Both the position numbers and the translations under genes were made by a program. A stretch of 64,000 bases of DNA from Streptomyces chartreusis (GTDB lineage Bacteria; Actinomycetota; Actinomycetes; Streptomycetales; Streptomycetaceae), in contig NZ_CP023689.1 of NCBI RefSeq assembly GCF_008704715.1, positions 8,060,001-8,124,000 of the forward strand, written 5' to 3'. How positions within the stretch are numbered: position 1 is the stretch's first letter; each line of letters starts with the position of its first letter. Below, piece after piece: positions 40,372 to 47,631 of this stretch. Under the pieces are notes generated by a model. That model saw only the letters and a program-made list of their open reading frames with translations, was not told the origin of the DNA and ran no database searches.

Positions 40372-41580
40372 GTGTCCCGTCGCCTGTTCACCTCGGAGTC
40401 CGTGACCGAGGGTCACCCCGACAAGATCGCTGACCAGATCAGCGACACCATTCTCGACGCGCTTCTGCGCGAGGACCCGTCCTCCCGGGTCGCTGTCGAG
40501 ACCCTGATCACCACCGGGCTCGTGCATGTGGCCGGAGAGGTCACGACCAAGACGTACGCGGACATCGCGACGCTGGTCCGCAACAAGATCCTCGAGATCG
40601 GCTACGACTCCTCGAAGAAGGGCTTCGACGGCGCCTCCTGTGGAGTCTCCGTCTCGATCGGCTCGCAGTCGCCCGACATCGCGCAGGGCGTGGACACGGC
40701 GTACGAGTCCCGGGTCGAGGGCGACGAGGACGAGCTGGACCGTCAGGGTGCCGGTGACCAGGGCCTGATGTTCGGCTACGCGACGGACGAGACGCCGACG
40801 CTGATGCCGCTGCCGATCTTCCTGGCGCACCGCCTGTCCAAGCGCCTCTCCGAGGTCCGCAAGAACGGCACCATCCCCTACCTGCGCCCCGACGGCAAGA
40901 CCCAGGTCACCATCGAGTACGACGGTGACAAGGCGGTCCGTCTGGACACCGTGGTCGTCTCCTCGCAGCACGCGAGTGACATCGACCTCGACTCGCTTCT
41001 CGCGCCCGACATCCGCGAGTTCGTGGTCGAGCCCGAGCTGAAGGCTCTCCTCGACGAGGGCATCAAGCTGGACACCGAGAACTACCGCCTCTTGGTCAAC
41101 CCCACCGGTCGCTTCGAGATCGGCGGTCCGATGGGTGACGCGGGTCTGACCGGCCGGAAGATCATCATCGACACGTACGGCGGCATGGCCCGCCATGGTG
41201 GTGGCGCCTTCTCCGGCAAGGACCCGTCCAAGGTGGACCGTTCCGCGGCGTACGCGATGCGCTGGGTCGCCAAGAACGTCGTCGCCGCGGGTCTGGCGGC
41301 CCGCTGCGAGGTGCAGGTGGCGTACGCGATCGGCAAGGCCGAGCCGGTGGGCCTGTTCGTCGAGACCTTCGGCACCCACAAGATCGAGCCCGAGAAGATC
41401 GAGAAGGCCATCGACGAGGTCTTCGACCTGCGCCCGGCCGCGATCATCCGCGACCTCGACCTGCTCCGCCCGATCTACGCCCAGACGGCGGCCTACGGCC
41501 ACTTCGGCCGCGAGGTGCCGGAGTTCACCTGGGAGCGGACGGACCGCGTCGAGGAGCTGAAGAAGGCTGCGGGGCTGTAA
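40372..41580 (+). CDS. metK: S-adenosylmethionine synthase
   Basis: Makes SAM from methionine and ATP. 402 residues with SVTEGHPDKIADQISD, GAGDQGLMFGYAT-like GAGDQGLMFGYATDE and the phosphate-binding GGGAFSGKDPSKVDRSAAY. GTG start preceded by AGGGAGCG. SAM level affects antibiotic production and development in Streptomyces. A strong UUCG-loop hairpin follows. Confidence 0.97.
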   Translation: MSRRLFTSESVTEGHPDKIADQISDTILDALLREDPSSRVAVETLITTGLVHVAGEVTTKTYADIATLVRNKILEIGYDSSKKGFDGASCGVSVSIGSQSPDIAQGVDTAYESRVEGDEDELDRQGAGDQGLMFGYATDETPTLMPLPIFLAHRLSKRLSEVRKNGTIPYLRPDGKTQVTIEYDGDKAVRLDTVVVSSQHASDIDLDSLLAPDIREFVVEPELKALLDEGIKLDTENYRLLVNPTGRFEIGGPMGDAGLTGRKIIIDTYGGMARHGGGAFSGKDPSKVDRSAAYAMRWVAKNVVAAGLAARCEVQVAYAIGKAEPVGLFVETFGTHKIEPEKIEKAIDEVFDLRPAAIIRDLDLLRPIYAQTAAYGHFGREVPEFTWERTDRVEELKKAAGL

Positions 41581-41600
41581 GCCCGGCTCCACGCTTCGTA

Positions 41601-41632
41601 CGAGGCCCGGTCCCTTCGGGGGCCGGGCCTCG
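41601..41632 (+). terminator. metK terminator with UUCG loop
   Basis: A 14-bp stem (41601-41614 with 41619-41632, one U-G pair) is capped by the very stable TTCG tetraloop, 20 nt after the metK stop. Confidence 0.88.
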
Positions 41633-41688
41633 GCGCGTCCCAAAACGGTTGGCGGGCCGGCGTTGCGGATTCGTACGCTGGTGGTCTC

Positions 41689-41813
41689 CCGGTGCGAAGG
41701 TTGCGGCTGCTTCTGTGGAGCGGGCCCTTGGGCGCGCGGTGAAACTGAGAGTTTGTGTGCCGTGGCCGAGGTGATCTCGGGAGGTTCGATGCCGGGGCGT
41801 CCGGTGCGAAGGT
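41689..41813 (+). repeat. 13-nt direct repeat in the metK-priA gap
   Basis: CCGGTGCGAAGGT occurs at 41689-41701 and again at 41801-41813, each followed by a similar stretch containing CTTC and TGTGG. It appears to belong to duplicated tRNA-derived fragments in this gap. Confidence 0.6.
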
Positions 41814-41825
41814 GACGGGTACTTC

Positions 41826-41864
41826 GGGGCTGTGGCCCCCGCGGGTTCGAATCCCGCCGTCGGC
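41826..41864 (+). pseudogene. tRNA-like 3' fragment (variable arm, T-arm, acceptor 3' strand)
   Basis: GGGGC-TGTG-GCCCC resembles a class II variable arm. It is followed by a canonical T-arm: GCGGG stem (41841-41845), loop TTCGAAT, CCCGC (41853-41857), then CGTCGGC as a possible acceptor 3' strand. No matching D-arm, anticodon arm and 5' acceptor lie upstream at the right distance, so it is a remnant, not a working tRNA. A second, degenerate GGTTCGATGCC T-arm lies at 41783-41793. Confidence 0.5.
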
Positions 41865-41876
41865 CGGGGTGGGTCC

Positions 41877-41902
41877 GGTGGCGTGGCCGAGTGGTCCAAG
41901 GC
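41877..41902 (+). pseudogene. tRNA-like 5' fragment (acceptor 5' strand and D-arm, class II)
   Basis: GGTGGCG, then TG as positions 8-9, then GCC-GAGTGGTCCAA-GGC, a typical Ser/Leu-type D-arm. Nothing downstream completes the cloverleaf. CGTGGCCGAG is also found at 41761-41770 in a more decayed copy. Confidence 0.5.
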
Positions 41903-41975
41903 AGAGTGCGGTCCGTCGCCGGTGGGGAACTCGGGCGGGCGTCGGATGTCAGTGGCGTTTGGTAAGAATGCAAGC

Positions 41976-44129
41976 GTGAGCAGCGAGAACGGGACTGAGG
42001 GCGGCGGCGCCGAGGGGGCGTCGCCCGAGCAGCTCGCGCTCATCCGGGAGAGCGTGCGGCAGGCCAGGACACCGCGGGCCAAGCCCAGGACCTGGCGGGG
42101 GGCCAAGCTCGCCGAGCGGTTGCCGGTGGCGCGGGTGCTGGTCGACAAGGGCGTACTGCATCTCGACCGGTACTTCGACTACGCCGTGCCGGAGGAACTG
42201 GACGCGGACGCGCAGCCCGGGGTGCGGGTGCGCGTGCGGTTCGGGGCCGGGCGGCATCGTGTGCGCGAGGGGCGGCGTGAGGGCGGCGGGCTCATCGACG
42301 GGTTCCTCGTCGAGCGGGTCGCCGAGTCCGACTACTCGGGTCCACTGGCGGCGCTCGCCCAGGTCGTCTCGCCCGAGCGGGTCCTGAGCGAGGAGCTGTT
42401 GGGGCTCGCGCGGGCCGTCGCCGACCGGTACGCCGGTGGGCTGGCCGATGTGCTTCAGCTGGCCGTGCCGCCGCGCAGCGCCCGGGCCGAGCAGCGGCCC
42501 TCACCGGAGCCGCTTCCGCCGCCCAACAAGCCCGAGGCGGGGTCCTGGGGGCGCTACGAGCGTGGCGCCGGCTTCCTGGACGCGCTCGCTTCCGGGGGTG
42601 CGCCGCGTGCCGTGTGGAACGCCCTGCCCGGACCCGAGTGGAGCGAGGAACTCGCCCGTGCCGTCGTCGCCACACTGGCCTCCGGGCGGGGAGCGCTCGT
42701 CGTGCTGCCCGACGGGCGGGCCGTGGCGCGGGTCGACGCCGCTCTGACCTCGCTGATGGGCGAGGGACGGCATGCGGTGCTCACCGCCGATGCCGGGCCC
42801 GAGAAGCGGTACCGGGAGTGGCTCGCGGTGCGGCGGGGGAGTGTGCGGGCGGTCGTGGGGACCCGTGCCGCCATGTTCGCGCCCGTGCAGGACCTGGGGC
42901 TTGTCGCCCTCTGGGACGACGGCGACGACAGCCACAGTGAGCAGCACGCCCCGCAGCCCCATGCGCGCGAAGTGCTGCTGCTCCGGGCGGCCCAGGACAA
43001 GTGCGGCTTTCTGCTGGGGAGTTGGAGCTGCACCGTCGAGGCCGCGCAACTCGTGGAGAGCGGCTGGGCCCGGCCGTTGGTCGCCGCGCGGGAGCAGGTG
43101 CGGGGCGCGGCTCCGCTCGTACGGACCGTCGGGGACGGTGATCTCGCGCGGGACGAGGCAGCCCGCGCCGCCCGGTTGCCCACGCTCGCCTGGCAGGCGG
43201 TGCGGGAAGGGCTGCGGACCGGGCCGGTGCTCGTGCAGGTGCCCCGGCGCGGCTACGTGCCCCGGATGGCGTGCGCCAACTGCCGTGCTCCCGCCCGGTG
43301 CCGGCACTGTTCCGGGCCGCTGGAGGCGCAGGGGTCCGGGGCCGATCTGAAGTGCGGGTGGTGCGGGCGCGACGAGGGTGCCTGGCACTGCCCGGAGTGC
43401 GGCGGCTTCCGGCTGCGCGCCCAGGTGGTGGGGGCGCGCCGGACCGCCGAGGAACTGGGGCGGGCCTTTCCCGCCGTTCCGGTACGGACGTCCGGGCGTG
43501 AGCACGTCCTGGACACCGTGCCGGGCACGCCCGCGCTGGTCGTGAGCACACCGGGCGCCGAGCCCGTCGCCGAGGGCGGCTATGCCGCGGCGCTGCTGCT
43601 GGACGGCTGGGCCATGCTCGGACGGCCCGATCTGCGGGCGGGGGAGGACGCGTTGCGCCGCTGGATCGCGGCGGCCTCGCTGGTACGGCCGCAGGGCGCC
43701 GGTGGGACGGTGGTCGTCGTCGCCGAGCCCACACTGCGGCCCGTACAGGCGCTGGTGCGGTGGGACCCCGTCGGACACGCCGTGCGCGAGCTCGGCGAGC
43801 GGGCCGAGCTGGGGTTTCCGCCGGTGTCCCGGATGGCCGCGGTGTCCGGACCGGGGGAGGCGGTCGCCGAGTTCCTCCGTACGGCCGAGCTGCCGCGGGA
43901 CGCCGAGGTGTTGGGGCCGGTACCGGTTGCCGTCACGGCGGTGGGGCGGCCTCGTCGGGTGGGCGGGCCGCCGCCGGGGGAGCACTGGGACCGGGCGTTG
44001 ATCCGGGTGCCGCCGGGGAGCGGGGCCGCGTTGGCCGCGGCGCTGAAGGCCGCGCAGGCGGCTCGGATGGCGCGGGGCGCGAACGAGGTCGCGGTGCGGG
44101 TTCGGATTGATCCGCCAGATATCGGGTGA
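41976..44129 (+). CDS. priA: PriA-like primosomal protein, helicase motifs lost
   Basis: 717 residues. The N-terminal 3'-DNA-binding domain (VARVLVDKGVLHLDRYFDYAVPEEL) and the zinc region with eight cysteines (CANCRAPARCRHC, CGWCGRDEGAWHCPEC) are kept. The Walker A GxTGSGKT and the DEEH box are absent; the latter place reads WDDGDDSH. Actinobacterial PriA proteins are known to lack helicase residues, so this may load DnaB by contacts alone or act structurally. GTG 41976 is my choice; ATG 41946 is possible. The last codons fall in a 31-bp tandem repeat. Confidence 0.88.
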   Translation: MSSENGTEGGGAEGASPEQLALIRESVRQARTPRAKPRTWRGAKLAERLPVARVLVDKGVLHLDRYFDYAVPEELDADAQPGVRVRVRFGAGRHRVREGRREGGGLIDGFLVERVAESDYSGPLAALAQVVSPERVLSEELLGLARAVADRYAGGLADVLQLAVPPRSARAEQRPSPEPLPPPNKPEAGSWGRYERGAGFLDALASGGAPRAVWNALPGPEWSEELARAVVATLASGRGALVVLPDGRAVARVDAALTSLMGEGRHAVLTADAGPEKRYREWLAVRRGSVRAVVGTRAAMFAPVQDLGLVALWDDGDDSHSEQHAPQPHAREVLLLRAAQDKCGFLLGSWSCTVEAAQLVESGWARPLVAAREQVRGAAPLVRTVGDGDLARDEAARAARLPTLAWQAVREGLRTGPVLVQVPRRGYVPRMACANCRAPARCRHCSGPLEAQGSGADLKCGWCGRDEGAWHCPECGGFRLRAQVVGARRTAEELGRAFPAVPVRTSGREHVLDTVPGTPALVVSTPGAEPVAEGGYAAALLLDGWAMLGRPDLRAGEDALRRWIAAASLVRPQGAGGTVVVVAEPTLRPVQALVRWDPVGHAVRELGERAELGFPPVSRMAAVSGPGEAVAEFLRTAELPRDAEVLGPVPVAVTAVGRPRRVGGPPPGEHWDRALIRVPPGSGAALAAALKAAQAARMARGANEVAVRVRIDPPDIG

Positions 44130-44244
44130 GGGCGGAGGCGGCGCTTCCTGTACCGGGTGAGGGTGGAGGCGTCGCCTCCTGTACCAAGTGAGGGTGGGCG
44201 CGGCGCCTCCCGTATCGGGTGACGGTGGAGGCATCGCCTCTTGC
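44121..44244 (+). repeat. Four 31-bp tandem repeats with internal palindrome after priA
   Basis: Units at 44121-44151, 44152-44182, 44183-44213 and 44214-44244 align in exact 31-bp phase. Each begins A(T/C)C(G/A)(G/A)GTGA and has a central GGAGGCG-N-CGCCTCC-like palindrome with variation, including a G-U compensated pair in unit 1. The first unit contains the priA stop codon. Confidence 0.85.
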
Positions 44245-44358
44245 GCCTGGCGCCGACCGGCATGCGCCTCGATGCCGAGCAGCGACGGCCCCCGTGCCCG
44301 CGCCCGGACAAAACTCTGCCCTCCCGGGTGCGCTCCAGGAGGGCAGAGTGCTGGGGGG
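44245..44358. terminator. Terminator region of the small HTH gene
   Basis: ACTCTGCCCTCC (44313-44324) and GGAGGGCAGAGT (44338-44349) form a perfect 12-bp stem with a 13-nt loop, 10 nt past the stop of the minus-strand HTH gene. It could also stop read-through from priA. The rest of this stretch shows no gene. Confidence 0.75.
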
Positions 44359-44901
44359 TCAGCCGTTGCGCGGGCCCGGGAACGCGGTGGGCCTGGCCTC
44401 GTCGCGGAGGCCGGGGCTGCCTGCCGTCGGCTGTGTCGGCATCGAGCGGGCCGCGGGGACCGTCGGCACCGGCGGGAGGGCGGTGGAGACGTTGACCGTC
44501 CGGGTGCCCGACGGTTCGGACGTGCGCTCGGCCTCGGCCGCCGCCTGGGTGGCGGCGCGGCGCGCGCCGTAGCGACGGTGGACCGCCTGCTTGGTGACAC
44601 CGAGCGCGGAACCCACCGCGTCCCAGGAGAAGCCGAGCGAGCGGTCGAAGTCCACGGCTGCCGTGACCAGGGTTTCGACGCTGTCCCGCAGCTCCTGGGC
44701 GAGACGGACCGTCGGGGCGGGTGCGCGTCCGTAGACGACGAAGCCCGTGGAGGGACCGGAGCGGCGCGGGCGGTAGACATTGCCCAGTTGCGCGGTGAGC
44801 GTGCGCAGTGCGTCCACCTGCCGGCGGACCCGCTCGATGTCCCGCACCAGCAAGTGCAGGCTGGCCCGAGCCTGGGCGTCGTGGGTTGCGTGGTCGGCCA
44901 T
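44359..44901 (-). CDS. Small helix-turn-helix protein
   Basis: 180 residues. A helical N-terminal half (ASLHLLVRDIERVRRQVDALRTLTAQLGNVY) is followed by a helix-turn-helix (FSWDAVGSALGVTKQAVHRRYGARRAA, about 90-117) and a Pro/Thr-rich tail. ATG 44901 on the minus strand with GAGAGG upstream; a TTG six bases earlier is less likely. It appears to be a conserved streptomycete DNA-binding protein of unknown targets. Its upstream region has two inverted repeats. Confidence 0.78.
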   Translation of the reverse strand: MADHATHDAQARASLHLLVRDIERVRRQVDALRTLTAQLGNVYRPRRSGPSTGFVVYGRAPAPTVRLAQELRDSVETLVTAAVDFDRSLGFSWDAVGSALGVTKQAVHRRYGARRAATQAAAEAERTSEPSGTRTVNVSTALPPVPTVPAARSMPTQPTAGSPGLRDEARPTAFPGPRNG

Positions 44902-44966
44902 GAACAAGCCTCTCGAACCGGCGATGAAAGGAGAGGGCCGCGGGTACGGCGGTTGCGGCCCGTTGT

Positions 44967-45045
44967 GGTCAACTCTTTCTTGACCAACGCGGGAGTGCTC
45001 CGCGGGTCACGCAATAGGGGCGTGTGGGCATATGCCCACGCCCCT
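44967..45045. promoter_or_regulatory. Inverted repeats between the HTH gene and fmt
   Basis: GGTCAA-N7-TTGACC lies at 44967-44985. Further on, AGGGGCGTG (45016-45024) pairs with CACGCCCCT (45037-45045) around an inner GGCATATGCC. They sit in the divergent gap between the HTH gene and fmt, so either could be the HTH protein's own operator. Confidence 0.45.
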
Positions 45046-45169
45046 GGGTGGTGTCTACGCCCAGACCCTCGGCCTCGGACGACTCCCATAGACTTGTGCG
45101 TTGCCCAACCGATCCCCACCGCCCCCTACCGATCTCCTCCGATCCCGACCGAGAGGCCCGTGCCCACCC

Positions 45170-46102
45170 ATGAAGCTTGTCTTCGCCGGTACCCCCGAGG
45201 TCGCCGTTCCCGCTCTGGACGCCCTGATCGCCTCCGGGCGGCACGACGTGGCCGCCGTCGTCACCCGGCCCGACGCGCCCGCCGGCCGTGGGCGCAGGCT
45301 GGTGGCGAGCCCGGTGGCCGAGCGGGCCGAGGAGGCCGGGATCGAGGTGCTGAAGCCGGCCAAGCCGCGCGATCCCGAGTTCCTGGAGCGGCTGCGGGAG
45401 ATCGCGCCGGACTGCTGCCCCGTCGTCGCCTACGGCGCCCTGCTGCCCCGCGTCGCCCTCGACGTGCCGGCCCACGGCTGGGTCAACCTGCACTTCTCGC
45501 TGCTGCCCGCCTGGCGCGGGGCGGCGCCCGTGCAGCACTCCATCATGGCCGGCGACGAGATCACCGGGGCCTCCACCTTCCTCATCGAGGAGGGGCTCGA
45601 CTCCGGGCCCGTCTACGGCACCGTCACCGAGGCGATCCGGTCCACCGACACCAGCGGCGACCTGCTCACCCGGCTCGCCTTCGCGGGCGCCGGGCTGCTG
45701 TCCGCGACCATGGACGGGATCGAGGACGGCACGGTGAAGGCCGTACCGCAGCCGGCCGACGGGATCACCCTCGCTCCCAAGGTCAACGTCGAGGACGCGC
45801 ACATCGACTGGAGCGCCCCCTCGTTGCGCGTCGACCGGCTGGTGCGCGGCTGCACCCCCGCGCCGGGCGCCTGGACCACCTTCCGCGGTGAGCGGCTCAA
45901 GCTCATCCAGGTGCAGCCGGTTCCGGGGCGGGACGACCTCGCCCCCGGTGCGCTCTCCGTGGGCAAGAACAACGTGTACGTGGGGACCGGGTCGTACGCC
46001 GTCGAGCTGCTGTGGGTGCAGGCGCAGGGCAAGAAGCCGATGCGCGCCGCCGACTGGGCGCGGGGCGTGCGGATCGGCGACGGGGAGAGCGTGGGGGCGT
46101 AA
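45170..46102 (+). CDS. fmt: Methionyl-tRNA formyltransferase
   Basis: Formylates initiator Met-tRNA using 10-formyl-THF. 310 residues with FAGTPEVAVPALDAL at the N-terminus, the catalytic NLHFSLLPAWRGAAPVQ and a C-terminal tRNA-binding domain. ATG 45170; a longer frame upstream is not conserved in sequence character. rsmB follows. Confidence 0.95.
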   Translation: MKLVFAGTPEVAVPALDALIASGRHDVAAVVTRPDAPAGRGRRLVASPVAERAEEAGIEVLKPAKPRDPEFLERLREIAPDCCPVVAYGALLPRVALDVPAHGWVNLHFSLLPAWRGAAPVQHSIMAGDEITGASTFLIEEGLDSGPVYGTVTEAIRSTDTSGDLLTRLAFAGAGLLSATMDGIEDGTVKAVPQPADGITLAPKVNVEDAHIDWSAPSLRVDRLVRGCTPAPGAWTTFRGERLKLIQVQPVPGRDDLAPGALSVGKNNVYVGTGSYAVELLWVQAQGKKPMRAADWARGVRIGDGESVGA

Positions 46103-46176
46103 CCGGCCGTCCGCCGGGCCGACCCTGCGACGTAGGCTGGTCGTACATCTCATCCAGTAATCCGGAGCACCTTTTC

Positions 46177-47595
46177 GTGAGCGACACCTCCCGTCGGCCC
46201 CGCAGAACCGGCAAGCCCTACCGACGGCCCCAGAAGGACCCCGTCCGCGTCCTCGCCTTCGAGGCGCTGCGCGCGGTGGACGAGCGGGACGCGTACGCCA
46301 ACCTCGTTCTGCCGCCGCTGCTGCGGAAGGCGCGCGAGAAGGGCGACTTCGACGGGCGGGACGCCGCGCTCGCCACGGAGCTGGTGTACGGGACGCTGCG
46401 GCGGCAGGGGACGTACGACGCGATCATCGCCAAGTGTGTCGACCGGCCGTTGCGCGAGGTCGACCCGCCGGTGCTGGATGTGCTGAGCCTGGGTGCGCAT
46501 CAGCTGCTGGGGACGCGGATTCCCACGCATGCCGCGGTGTCGGCGTCCGTCGAGCTCGCCCGGGTCGTGCTCGGCGACGGGCGCGCGAAGTTCGTCAACG
46601 CCGTGCTGCGGAAGGTCGCGCAGGACGATCTGGACGGGTGGATCCAGCGGGTCGCGCCGCCGTACGACGACGATCCCGAGGAGCATCTCGCCGTCGTGCA
46701 CTCGCATCCGCGGTGGGTCGTCTCCGCGTTGTGGGACTCGCTCGGCGGCGGGCGCGCCGGGATCGAGCGACTGCTGGAGGCCGACAACGAGCGGCCCGAG
46801 GTGACGCTGGTCGCGCGGCCCGGGCGGGCCACGACCGAGGAACTGCTCGGCGAGGAGGCCGCGGTGGCGGGGCGCTGGTCGCCGTACGCCGTGCGGTTGG
46901 CCGAGGGCGGGGAGCCGGGGGCCATCGAGGCCGTGCGCGAGGGGCGTGCGGGGGTGCAGGACGAGGGCAGTCAGCTCGTCGCGCTCGCGCTCGCCAACGC
47001 GCCGCTCGACGGGCCCGACGAGAAGTGGCTGGACGGGTGTGCCGGGCCCGGCGGGAAGGCCGCGCTCCTCGCGGCGCTCGCAGCCGGGCGCGGGGCGACG
47101 CTGCTGGCGTCCGAGAAGCAGCCGCACCGGGCCGGGCTGGTGGCCAAGGCCCTGCACGGCAATCCGGGGCCCTACCAGGTCATCGCCGCCGACGGGACGC
47201 GGCCGCCGTGGCGGGCCGGGATTTTCGACCGGGCGCTGGTGGACGTACCGTGCACCGGGCTCGGGGCGCTGCGGCGCCGGCCGGAAGCGCGGTGGCGGCG
47301 GAGGCCGGAGGACCTGGACGGGTTCGCCCCGCTCCAGCGGGAGCTGCTGCGCAGCGCGATCGACTCCGTGCGGGTGGGCGGTGTCGTCGGGTACGCGACC
47401 TGCTCGCCGCATCTTGCCGAGACGCGGGCGGTGGTCGACGACGTGCTGAAGCAGCGGGCCGACGTCGAGCTGATCGACGCGCGGGAGCTGCTGCCGGGTG
47501 TGCCGGAGCTGGGGGAGGGGCCCGATGTGCAGCTGTGGCCTCATGTGCACGGGACGGATGCGATGTACCTGGCGTTGATGCGAAAGGTCGGCTGA
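46177..47595 (+). CDS. rsmB: 16S rRNA (cytosine-967-C5) methyltransferase RsmB
   Basis: 472 residues: N-terminal NusB-like RNA-binding domain (ALRAVDERDAYANLVLPPLLRKA, to about 150) and a Rossmann methyltransferase domain with CAGPGGKAALLAAL for SAM, DVPCTGLGALRRRPEARWR and YATCSPH carrying the two catalytic cysteines. GTG 46177 with GGAG 10 nt upstream. Convergent with the MMPL gene. Confidence 0.92.
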   Translation: MSDTSRRPRRTGKPYRRPQKDPVRVLAFEALRAVDERDAYANLVLPPLLRKAREKGDFDGRDAALATELVYGTLRRQGTYDAIIAKCVDRPLREVDPPVLDVLSLGAHQLLGTRIPTHAAVSASVELARVVLGDGRAKFVNAVLRKVAQDDLDGWIQRVAPPYDDDPEEHLAVVHSHPRWVVSALWDSLGGGRAGIERLLEADNERPEVTLVARPGRATTEELLGEEAAVAGRWSPYAVRLAEGGEPGAIEAVREGRAGVQDEGSQLVALALANAPLDGPDEKWLDGCAGPGGKAALLAALAAGRGATLLASEKQPHRAGLVAKALHGNPGPYQVIAADGTRPPWRAGIFDRALVDVPCTGLGALRRRPEARWRRRPEDLDGFAPLQRELLRSAIDSVRVGGVVGYATCSPHLAETRAVVDDVLKQRADVELIDARELLPGVPELGEGPDVQLWPHVHGTDAMYLALMRKVG

Positions 47596-47631
47596 GGGCA
47601 CGGGCGTAGTCGCAGCCCGCTGCATGCTCCG

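Noticed and set aside
41754..41902. Complete tRNA gene
   Set aside because: T-arm and D-arm pieces are present but in the wrong order and without an anticodon arm; no cloverleaf can be drawn.
39796..41973. 725-codon minus-strand frame across metK
   Set aside because: Antisense to metK; its DSNPRGPQP stretch is just the complement of the tRNA-like T-arm, which helped to find that fragment.
44121..44244. CRISPR array
   Set aside because: The 31-bp units are contiguous with no spacers and no cas genes are present.
42501..45119. 872-codon minus-strand frame across priA
   Set aside because: Antisense to priA and the tandem repeats; no coding character.
44188..45891. 567-codon plus-strand frame
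   Set aside because: It crosses the minus-strand HTH gene and the start of fmt in another frame; low-complexity Arg/Ala content marks it as a shadow.
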